This document shows, in pieces, positions 1-5,202 of a DNA stretch of 5,202 bases. Origin of the DNA: Burkholderiales bacterium (lineage in GTDB: Bacteria; Pseudomonadota; Gammaproteobacteria; Burkholderiales; Burkholderiaceae_A); NCBI GenBank assembly GCA_030828265.1, contig JAURCW010000100.1:1-5202 (forward strand), in the 5' to 3' direction. The position numbers and the translations under genes are program-made. The first letter of the stretch is position 1. Each line of letters opens with the position of its first letter. The notes beneath the pieces were generated by a model, which was not told the origin of the DNA, ran no database searches, and saw nothing but the letters and a program-made list of their open reading frames with translations.

Positions 1-4
1 CAGA

Positions 5-1258
5 ATGACCCCTGAAGACTATTGGCCAACCCACAAGCCCATTAACCAGATTCTGGTTTTTACGCTGCTCTTTCCCCTTCTCATTGGGCTTATGGTGCTC
101 GCCTTTCTGTTTCCGAAAGTCTTTCTTTCGATGGACGTTATTGCCTTCATGTTCATGATGGCCACCATTACCATTGCCGTGGTTATCGCCAAGCCCGGGC
201 TCTTGGTGCCGAAGCGTCGGCGTAAGGGGCAGCAGCCAAGGCCCCCTGCTCTTAAGATACTGCCTGGCCCTAAAATTATTGTGAACCGTGGTGAGCTCCA
301 AAAGACCTCCCCTTTGTTATTGGGTTTTCTTAATCAAGCTGGAAAAGCGCCTTCCCGTCCCGGGTTTGAACTTGTTCTTCATGAAGACCACCCCCTCACC
401 CCTGCGGAGTACGACGACATGCCTCATCACCAGCGGGCAATAGCCACCCAGCCCCAGAAAAAAGAGCCCAACATGCGCGTCATCTGGGCGCTTCTTGGCA
501 TTAGCTTTTTGTTTATTTTTTCCGCCTGGGTTTACTCCATGCTTCCCGCGAAATTCGCATCCTCGGCGCCTGCCCAATTGTTTGCCCTTGCCGTTCTGTG
601 CTCGGGCCTGTTTGCTGCCGCCTGGGTTGCTGTTGTGCCGGCTCCTGAGCAGCGACATAAAGCTCGGCAGGCCGCTGGCGTTGCCAAAGAGGCTGCAAAA
701 GAAGTGAAAGAAGTTCATGCCAAGGTGGAGGCCGCCGTGGTTCAGGTGGATGACGCTGTGAAGGAGGCCCATGCGGCTGCCGAGCGCGGTGACCCCGAGG
801 CAGCCTTAGCTGCTGCCGAGAAGGCGCTTGCCTTTGCCAAAGAGGCCAATAGCGCGGCAGAGGTTGCCGAGCTTAAGGCAAGGCTTGCGCCAAAGGTGAA
901 GGCTGCTCAAAAGGCCGCCAAAGAGGCCCGAGCTCGTGCCGACAAGGCCGATCGCGACGCGCGTTACGCCAAGGTTGCCGCCGTAAAAGCCCTTAACCGG
1001 TTTGAGAAAGAGCAAGAAGCCCAGGCCCTCGCCTACGAGCAAGAGTTCGGTGCGGAAGAAGAGGTTGTCGAGATTGAAGAGGGCGAATCGCTTGAGGAAG
1101 TTAGGAACCGCCTGAAGCCCAAGAAGCCCAAGGTGCCCATGGAGCTCTTGACCTCGGCGAACACCTACGACGACAAAGTTGCCCTCATTCGCTTCCTTGT
1201 TACTGAAGACTCTGGTCGTGTGATGAAGGCCTTCCAGGCCCTGGTGAAGCCCTCTTGA
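5..1258 (+). CDS. Uncharacterised four-helix inner-membrane protein with alanine-rich coiled-coil segment
   Basis: I do not recognise this 417-residue protein. Two hydrophobic hairpins are visible: segments at about 16-36 and 43-63, and at about 158-180 and 190-212, each with a short loop. The basic stretch at 69-73 (KRRRK) and the H/K/R residues after 212 suggest both termini and the 64-157 loop are cytoplasmic. Residues 214-345 are very rich in Ala, Lys and Glu without helix breakers, as in a long helix or coiled coil; within it, 255-280 resembles one TPR-like helical hairpin. An acidic patch (348-365) and a Lys/Pro linker (370-377) lead to a compact C-terminal segment (378-417). This looks like a membrane-anchored scaffold, but that is inference. 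Only four bases precede the ATG and the frame is open to the window edge, so the ribosome-binding site cannot be judged and the start could lie upstream. The stop at 1256-1258 is 33 bases before the tRNA. Confidence 0.8.
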   Translation: MTPEDYWPTHKPINQILVFTLLFPLLIGLMVLAFLFPKVFLSMDVIAFMFMMATITIAVVIAKPGLLVPKRRRKGQQPRPPALKILPGPKIIVNRGELQKTSPLLLGFLNQAGKAPSRPGFELVLHEDHPLTPAEYDDMPHHQRAIATQPQKKEPNMRVIWALLGISFLFIFSAWVYSMLPAKFASSAPAQLFALAVLCSGLFAAAWVAVVPAPEQRHKARQAAGVAKEAAKEVKEVHAKVEAAVVQVDDAVKEAHAAAERGDPEAALAAAEKALAFAKEANSAAEVAELKARLAPKVKAAQKAAKEARARADKADRDARYAKVAAVKALNRFEKEQEAQALAYEQEFGAEEEVVEIEEGESLEEVRNRLKPKKPKVPMELLTSANTYDDKVALIRFLVTEDSGRVMKAFQALVKPS

Positions 1259-1267
1259 TCTGCAGGC

Positions 1268-1273
1268 TATACT
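1268..1273 (+). promoter_or_regulatory. Candidate -10 box of the tRNA-Gly promoter
   Basis: TATACT differs from the sigma-70 -10 consensus at one position and lies 18 bases before the tRNA, which would give a leader of about 12 nt. The bases just after it (CCGC) are GC-rich, as in discriminators of stringently controlled rRNA and tRNA promoters. No good -35 is visible at 16-18 bases upstream, where the sequence is the end of the preceding gene; TTGATC at 1255-1260 is too close. The call rests on the -10 and its position alone, and readthrough from the upstream gene remains possible. Confidence 0.4.
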
Positions 1274-1291
1274 CCGCATTGCGTTGCTACC

Positions 1292-1365
1292 GCGGGCGTC
1301 GTTCAATGGCAGGACCTGAGCTTCCCATGCTCAAGACGTGGGTTCGATTCCCATCGCCCGCTCCA
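1292..1365 (+). tRNA. tRNA-Gly, anticodon CCC
   Basis: A complete 74-nt cloverleaf can be folded by eye. The acceptor stem is GCGGGCG (1292-1298) with CGCCCGC (1355-1361), discriminator T at 1362 and encoded CCA at 1363-1365. The anticodon stem TGAGC/GCTCA (1317-1321, 1329-1333) closes loop TTCCCAT, with anticodon CCC at 1324-1326, reading GGG codons. The T stem (1338-1342 with 1350-1354) has one G-U closing pair and loop TTCGATT; the D-arm is normal. G1-C72, C2-G71, U73 and anticodon C35/C36 are the known bacterial glycine identity elements, and the sequence closely resembles the E. coli CCC-type tRNA-Gly. No terminator follows; a reading frame starts 18 bases downstream, so the tRNA is probably cotranscribed with it. 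Confidence 0.97.
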
Positions 1366-1371
1366 GTTTCC

Positions 1372-1375
1372 GGAG
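1372..1375 (+). promoter_or_regulatory. Ribosome-binding site supporting the GTG start at 1384
   Basis: GGAG lies 8 bases before GTG at 1384, a good Shine-Dalgarno spacing, and just outside the tRNA. If the tRNA 3' end is matured by cleavage after the CCA, the released mRNA would begin at 1366 and still carry this site in an 18-nt leader. This is the main reason for preferring 1384 over the ATGs inside the tRNA. Confidence 0.5.
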
Positions 1376-1383
1376 TAGTTGGT

Positions 1384-1740
1384 GTGTTGATTGGCCTGGC
1401 CTTCGGCACAAGTGCGGCGCTGGCTCAGCTACCCGGTATGGAAGAGGAAAAGCCCAATTGCCTGGTCAGCGAGTTCCGTGCGCTTGCCCTCTCCTCCATT
1501 GAGACCAAACGGGCCGAGGCCGCCAAGGGCTGGATTCTTGGCAAAGGAAAAGACTGCTCGCTTGATCGGCTGCTGATTCTGCGAAACAACCGCAACCAGT
1601 GGCTTGGCCATGCCGACTCCGCCGAGCTTGCCGGCGAGATTGATAAGCTCATTGAACTTGCGGCCAAGGATGCGCCTGATGTTGTGAAGGGGCTCTATAC
1701 CTCGCCAGAGCCTCCTAAGCCGCCGGCGCCTGCCCAGTAA
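1384..1740 (+). CDS. Small, probably exported protein of unknown function, directly behind a tRNA
   Basis: I do not recognise the family. From GTG 1384 the product is 118 residues: a hydrophobic start (LIGLAFGTSAALA) ending in an AxA-type signal peptidase site before Gln15, a mostly helical charged body, and a Pro-rich tail (PPKPPAPAQ). The body has two cysteines (in PNCLVSEF and KDCSLDRL) that could form a disulfide in the periplasm. GGAG at 1372-1375 supports this start, but the resulting signal peptide is short and lacks positive charge. An in-frame ATG at 1327, inside the tRNA, would give 137 residues with a textbook signal: Lys3 and Arg7, hydrophobic core from about 16 to 32, cleavage after Ala33. 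An earlier ATG at 1306 also lies in the tRNA. The frame is certain downstream of the tRNA; the start is not. The last 26 bases overlap the convergent hydrolase gene. Confidence 0.7.
   Translation: MLIGLAFGTSAALAQLPGMEEEKPNCLVSEFRALALSSIETKRAEAAKGWILGKGKDCSLDRLLILRNNRNQWLGHADSAELAGEIDKLIELAAKDAPDVVKGLYTSPEPPKPPAPAQ
1691..1712. repeat. Six-base-pair inverted repeat just past the hydrolase stop codon
   Basis: GGCTCT (1691-1696) and AGAGCC (1707-1712) are exact inverted copies around a 10-base loop. On the minus strand this hairpin starts two bases after the hydrolase stop (1715-1717). No T-rich tract follows on that strand, so it is not a canonical Rho-independent terminator; at most it could protect the 3' end or pause polymerase. 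It lies within the coding sequence of the plus-strand small protein, and a 6-bp stem can occur by chance. Confidence 0.3.
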
Positions 1741-2749
1741 GCCAGTTCAATACCTGTGCGGTCATAGGCTGCAGACTGCCTGGCCAGCCCAAAGGCTTGT
1801 TGGGCAGCGAAGATACAAAACCCACGTGACCCCCCTGCCCCGGAAGCCATTGGGTTACCCTTGGGCAGGCTTGCCCCACAGCCTCTAAAGTGACGCTTTC
1901 CCACGGAATAAAAGGGTCGTTACGTGCATTAAGAATAAGACTAGGCTTTGCAACATACGGCAGCCAGGGCAGAGCCGAGGCTCTTTCGTAGTAGTCGTCA
2001 ACATTCTTGAAGCCATGAAGTCTTGCGGTAAAAAGGTCATCAAAAACACGCAGGGTTTTCGCCCGCAAGATGGTCTGAAGGTCAAAGAGCCCAGGAAACT
2101 GCTGCCACTTCGTTTGCGCCTTTTCTCGCATGGTCTTTAAAAAGTAGTCGGCATAAAGAATGCGATTGAGCCCCGTATCGATAGCTCTGCCTGCGGCAGC
2201 GAGGTTTAAAGGAGACGAGACCGCAGCAAGCGATACCAGCTGTGGCCATTGATCGTGTGTTTCGGGCAGCCTGCGCCCCGCCCAGGCCATTAAGGCATTG
2301 CCACCAAGCGAGACGCCCAGGGCAAACAGTGGCTGACCGTGTGATTGGCCTGCAACCAACCGCATCATCCAGTCGATCTCGTCAATATCCCCAGAGTGAT
2401 AGGCCCTTGGCAGACGGTTGAGTTCACCCGAGCAGCCCCGGAAATGAGGCACAACAAGCCGCAGACCGCGAGAACTCGCCTCCTCGGCAAAGGCCCTTGC
2501 GTAAACACTTTGCGAGGAGCCCTCAAGCCCATGAAACAGCACTACCGTTGCCCATGGGCTGGGAGGATTCACAGGCTCAAACCAGTCGAAGTCGATGAAA
2601 TCGCCATCCGGCGTGTCCACACGAACGCGGTGAACGGGCCGGTGATGCGTTGATGAATAGTCTTTCTGCAGGCGGCTTAGTACGACGGGGTAGATGGTCT
2701 GAAGATGACCACCGGGCAGCCACAAAGGCGCCTGATGCTCAATGGTCAT
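1715..2749 (-). CDS. YheT-like alpha/beta-fold hydrolase
   Basis: This 344-residue protein matches the YheT/COG0429 group of alpha/beta hydrolases, usually about 320-350 residues and mostly cytoplasmic. The N-terminal LPGGHLQTIYP (11-21) is typical of the group. HGLEG (73-77) is the oxyanion-hole loop, GVSLGG (145-150) the nucleophile elbow with Ser147, Asp278 in NARNDPFIP the likely catalytic acid, and His308 in GGHVGF the catalytic histidine. The triad is intact, so an active esterase or lipase-like enzyme is expected; the natural substrate is not known from the sequence. No signal peptide is seen. The start is constrained because an in-frame TAA lies four codons upstream of the ATG. No Shine-Dalgarno is evident, and the recD stop is only 18 bases upstream, suggesting cotranscription and perhaps coupling. 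The 3' end overlaps the convergent small gene by 26 bases, and the TAG stop follows an Ala/Pro-rich C-terminus. Confidence 0.93.
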   Translation of the reverse strand: MTIEHQAPLWLPGGHLQTIYPVVLSRLQKDYSSTHHRPVHRVRVDTPDGDFIDFDWFEPVNPPSPWATVVLFHGLEGSSQSVYARAFAEEASSRGLRLVVPHFRGCSGELNRLPRAYHSGDIDEIDWMMRLVAGQSHGQPLFALGVSLGGNALMAWAGRRLPETHDQWPQLVSLAAVSSPLNLAAAGRAIDTGLNRILYADYFLKTMREKAQTKWQQFPGLFDLQTILRAKTLRVFDDLFTARLHGFKNVDDYYERASALPWLPYVAKPSLILNARNDPFIPWESVTLEAVGQACPRVTQWLPGQGGHVGFVSSLPNKPLGWPGSLQPMTAQVLNWLTGQAPAA

Positions 2750-2767
2750 GGACGACGCTTAAGGCGA

Positions 2768-4351
2768 TCATGGTGCTGTGGCCACGAGCGTTAGAGATTC
2801 GCGAGCCCGGGTAATGGCCGTGTAGACAAGAGGAACCGACAAGGGGTTGTCTGCTGATTCCGCCAACAAGAAAACCAGGTTTGTAAACTCCGAGCCCTGC
2901 GCCTTATGGACCGTTAAGGCAAAGGCTGGCTCAAGCACTGGACACTGCTGCAGTGGAACAAGACGCGGCCCATGGCTGCTGTCGAACAAGCCCATATCGC
3001 CAATCACGACACCAAGGCTTCCATTCATTAGATCGAGGTCGTAGTCATTCTCAATGCAAATTACCGGCAAGCCCGTGGGCATGGCGGTTGCCGATTCAAG
3101 TAGGTCGAGGCGATGCAGGGCCTTTTGGAATACCTTGTTTAAGGCAACGCTCCCCAAAGGCCCCTCCCGAAACGGTGTTAACACCATGAATTGATCGAGC
3201 GCATGAAGGAGGTCGGCCAGCATGGCTTGAAGGTCGTGATCGTGGCCTAGAGGCTTTGCTGCAAGGGCGCTGGAAAGCAACGGGCCACGATCTCGAATGT
3301 GCGTGGCCAGACGAATAAGCTCACGGCGCGCATCGGCAAGCTGTCGAACCAGGCGGTCATCGGTGGCCGACTCCACACGAAGGCACTGCACGGTCTCGTC
3401 CGAGGCTGCCTCGGTATACGAGAGCAGCTCGGCCACCGAGACGGCCGCCGTTTCATGGTGAGACTGAAGCTTCGCAGCAAGCTGACCAATGGCACTGTCG
3501 GATTTAAATCGGTACTGCGTCTGCAAATGCTCAATCGCCGCGGGGGCAATGCGCTTGCAGAGGCTTGCAAATACCTCTCCCGGCTCCACCGAAGGCAGCT
3601 GATTGGCATCCCCGACCAGCAAAAGCTCCGCATGGGGCAGCAGGCTATTCAGTAATGCTTGCGCCAGCTCAATACCCACCATCGAGGCCTCATCGACCAC
3701 AACAAGGTCAAATGGCAACGGCTGAGCGTTGGACCTCTTCGCCAGGTAGGCCAGACTTCGCTGACCCCCAACACCCAAAAGACGATGAAGGGTTGAGATG
3801 TTGGCCTGGCCCGGAAGAACCTGTTGAAGGCGGTGGACAGCCTTTCCTGTGGGCGCAGCAAGCGCCACTCGAAGGTCGGGGTTTATTGAACGTCTCTCAT
3901 CAATGAGTGCCCTTAGGCGTGTTGTCTTACCCGAGCCCGGTGGCCCGGTAATAACACGAAGACGTCCCTCTTCTTCAAGTATCTGGAGCTGCAGGTTAAG
4001 GTCCGTCTCAAGCTGCCAAAAACGTCGCAAATAAATGTGATTGTCGTGAAGCACCAGGGGTGAACCGGACTTGGCGTTGTCGTGAGATAACCAGACAGCG
4101 TCGAAGCCGACGTGTAAAAGCTGCGTACGCGCCTCTGAGCTAAGCTCTTGCAAACCAAGCTTTAGCTCCCCGCGGCCGAGCCGTGCACTTACAAGCTGCA
4201 CCAACACTTCAAGCCATTGCTGCACCTCGGGCTCTGTTTGTGAGCCGGCTTGGGCCACACATTGGCCAAGGGCGGTGTCAAGCGGCCTAACCATTTCGCG
4301 CGCATTGAGAGCAAGAAGCTCGTGATGGAGTGTTTGGTTTAAGTCGGTCAT
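2768..4351 (-). CDS. recD: RecD, 5'-3' helicase subunit of exonuclease V (RecBCD)
   Basis: RecD is the faster 5'-to-3' superfamily 1B motor of RecBCD, acting in the cytoplasm in double-strand-break processing and degradation of linear DNA. All helicase motifs appear in order: Walker A GPPGSGKTT (136-144), motif Ia LAAPTGKAV (164-172), Walker B VVVDEAS (217-223), motif III VGDANQLPSV (246-255), motif IV QYRF (279-282), motif V LTVHKAQGSEF (479-489) and motif VI VYTAITRAR (509-517) with its arginine finger. At 527 residues it is about 80 shorter than E. coli RecD (608), partly in the N-terminal domain that contacts RecC: Walker A comes about 35 residues earlier. The C-terminus ends soon after motif VI. 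The ATG overlaps the recB stop as ATGA, and an AG-rich stretch (GAGAAG) a few bases upstream may serve as a weak ribosome-binding site. RecD2 is less likely because of the adjacent recB and the lack of RecD2's long N-terminal extension. Confidence 0.96.
   Translation of the reverse strand: MTDLNQTLHHELLALNAREMVRPLDTALGQCVAQAGSQTEPEVQQWLEVLVQLVSARLGRGELKLGLQELSSEARTQLLHVGFDAVWLSHDNAKSGSPLVLHDNHIYLRRFWQLETDLNLQLQILEEEGRLRVITGPPGSGKTTRLRALIDERRSINPDLRVALAAPTGKAVHRLQQVLPGQANISTLHRLLGVGGQRSLAYLAKRSNAQPLPFDLVVVDEASMVGIELAQALLNSLLPHAELLLVGDANQLPSVEPGEVFASLCKRIAPAAIEHLQTQYRFKSDSAIGQLAAKLQSHHETAAVSVAELLSYTEAASDETVQCLRVESATDDRLVRQLADARRELIRLATHIRDRGPLLSSALAAKPLGHDHDLQAMLADLLHALDQFMVLTPFREGPLGSVALNKVFQKALHRLDLLESATAMPTGLPVICIENDYDLDLMNGSLGVVIGDMGLFDSSHGPRLVPLQQCPVLEPAFALTVHKAQGSEFTNLVFLLAESADNPLSVPLVYTAITRARESLTLVATAP
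4348..4351 (-). other. recB-recD stop/start overlap (ATGA)
   Basis: The recD start ATG (4351-4349) and the recB stop TGA (4350-4348) share bases as ATGA. This arrangement normally couples translation, with ribosomes ending recB restarting on recD. It fits the need for equal amounts of the two subunits. Confidence 0.9.
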
Positions 4352-5202
4352 TGGTCTTCTCGCAGATTAAGGAGCTGCTCAAGCTCACTAAGCTGCAACG
4401 GTGTAAAGGCCTGGAAGTACCGGCCTTCATCAGGATGAGTCATACCGCGAAGAAACAAATAAAGCGCTCCACCCAGATGCTTTTGTGGGTCGTAATGGGC
4501 TTGAAGCCTTGCCCTAAGATGTCTGTGAAGCGCAAGGCAGTAAAGGCTGTACTGCAGGTCGTAACGATGCTCTGCGATGGACTGCATAAGGCTCTGGCCT
4601 CGATAGCTGTCCGCCTCGTGACCGAGCCAGTTGGATTTGTAGTCGCTAATAAAGTAGCGGCCCTCATGTTCAAAACATAAGTCAATGAAGCCTTTCACCA
4701 TACCTTGGAAATGCTGGTGGGTAAGGGCTGGTCGAGGAATAGTAAAACGATTTGGCTGTGCACTTAGGCCCTGCAAACAGTTCTGATGAAGCCAGTGGTC
4801 AAGCGCTTTTAGGTCGAGTCTTTCGGCAGGAAGCCAGAATTCCATCTCGGGCACATAGACCCTCAGTGTGGCAAGGCTGGGGGAAGACACAAAACCTAGC
4901 ATCGAACACTGATGAGTTGAGAAGAGAGGAAGGCTAAGGCTGCTTGCAAGCCAACTTGCAAAGGGCTGCTGCTGTTTCACCGAAAAGCCCTGGGACTGAA
5001 CAAAGTGCAGCATCTCGTTGGCCCCAAAGCCTGCGACCTCTGCAAACCCGCGACGCGCAGCGGCATCAAGAAGTCTATGTATGTCAGTACCCAAGGCATT
5101 ACCCGAACCCAGACCCGACCAAACGGCCATTGCGTTTTGATCGCCTTCTGCTGACAGAGCACGAGTACTAGTAACACCAGCTTTCTCTACGACGCCAACA
5201 GA
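4348..5202 (-). CDS. recB: RecB, C-terminal nuclease domain (5' part outside the window)
   Basis: Only the last 284 codons are in the window; the frame is open to the right edge, so Met at 5130 is internal and not the start. RecB is the 3'-to-5' helicase and sole nuclease of RecBCD. This fragment is the nuclease domain: GTDIH with the metal-binding His (codon 5079-5077), an acidic EMEF motif, GFIDL with catalytic Asp (4683-4681), and DYKSNWLG with Asp (4644-4642) and Lys (4638-4636). These correspond to E. coli His956, Glu1020, Asp1067, Asp1080 and Lys1082. The following HRYDLQYSLY and GGALYLFLRG are also RecB hallmarks. All catalytic residues are present, so the nuclease should be active. 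The C-terminus ends about 35 residues after YLFLRG, comparable to E. coli. It overlaps recD by 4 bases; recC is expected upstream, to the right. Confidence 0.95.
   Translation of the reverse strand, partial: SVGVVEKAGVTSTRALSAEGDQNAMAVWSGLGSGNALGTDIHRLLDAAARRGFAEVAGFGANEMLHFVQSQGFSVKQQQPFASWLASSLSLPLFSTHQCSMLGFVSSPSLATLRVYVPEMEFWLPAERLDLKALDHWLHQNCLQGLSAQPNRFTIPRPALTHQHFQGMVKGFIDLCFEHEGRYFISDYKSNWLGHEADSYRGQSLMQSIAEHRYDLQYSLYCLALHRHLRARLQAHYDPQKHLGGALYLFLRGMTHPDEGRYFQAFTPLQLSELEQLLNLREDQ

Noticed and set aside
317..1306. Long minus-strand open frames (317-772 and 806-1306) opposite the membrane protein gene
   Set aside because: They mirror the Ala/Lys/Glu-rich coding sequence of the plus strand, have no recognisable domains, and one runs into the tRNA. 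The plus-strand frame has coherent membrane segments and helix periodicity.
1255..1326. Extension of the small exported protein upstream to TTG 1255
   Set aside because: The first 24 codons come from the tRNA leader and tRNA 5' half, no ribosome-binding site is suitably placed, and the added residues would bury the signal peptide.
1348..1365. tRNA 3' end as an integration attachment site
   Set aside because: tRNA-Gly genes are common integration targets, but no integrase and no second copy of the tRNA 3' end is seen in the window.
1721..1728. Palindrome CGCCGGCG in the convergent overlap
   Set aside because: It has no loop and no T tract, and is explained by Pro/Ala codons in both frames.
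1787..1805. Hairpin GCCCAA/TTGGGC downstream of the small protein as a terminator
   Set aside because: The 6-bp stem with 7-base loop is not followed by a T tract and lies in codons for a normal part of the hydrolase.
2345..2653. Plus-strand open frame of 102 codons inside the hydrolase gene
   Set aside because: It lies antisense to the conserved HGLEG and flanking region of the hydrolase, and its translation shows no domain or sensible composition.
3247..3906. Overlapping alternative frames on both strands within recD (for example 3299-3655 and 3565-3906 plus, 3247-3633 minus)
   Set aside because: All are shadows of recD, whose frame carries every helicase motif without interruption.

Overview
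The window looks like ordinary chromosomal DNA from a proteobacterium, most likely a beta- or gammaproteobacterium. This rests on a RecB C-terminus and a RecD closely resembling the Escherichia coli type, a YheT-like hydrolase, a tRNA-Gly(CCC) with encoded CCA, moderately high GC by eye, and tight gene packing. The genus cannot be fixed from the sequence. There is no integrase, transposase, CRISPR array or other sign of a mobile element, and no gene-free stretch longer than about 35 bases.

Layout. On the plus strand, positions 5-1258 encode an unrecognised inner-membrane protein with two transmembrane hairpins, a long alanine-rich helical segment and a small C-terminal domain. A -10-like box at 1268-1273 precedes tRNA-Gly(CCC) at 1292-1365. 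Right behind the tRNA is a small, probably exported protein of unknown function ending at 1740. Its start is ambiguous: a GTG at 1384 has a good ribosome-binding site, but the more convincing signal peptide begins at an ATG inside the tRNA (1327).

On the minus strand, read from the right edge, lie the 3' end of recB (its nuclease domain), recD (overlapping recB by 4 bases as ATGA), and, 18 bases later, a YheT-like alpha/beta hydrolase. The three probably form one operon, with recC expected further upstream, outside the window. The hydrolase and the small exported protein converge and overlap by 26 bases, with no recognisable intrinsic terminator between the two transcription units.

Function. 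RecB and RecD are two of the three subunits of the RecBCD helicase-nuclease for double-strand-break repair and degradation of linear foreign DNA; all key motifs visible here are intact. The hydrolase has a complete catalytic triad but no evident link to recombination, so it may simply share the transcript. No new biological system is evident. The points most worth a second look are the tRNA/coding overlap and the uncharacterised membrane coiled-coil protein.
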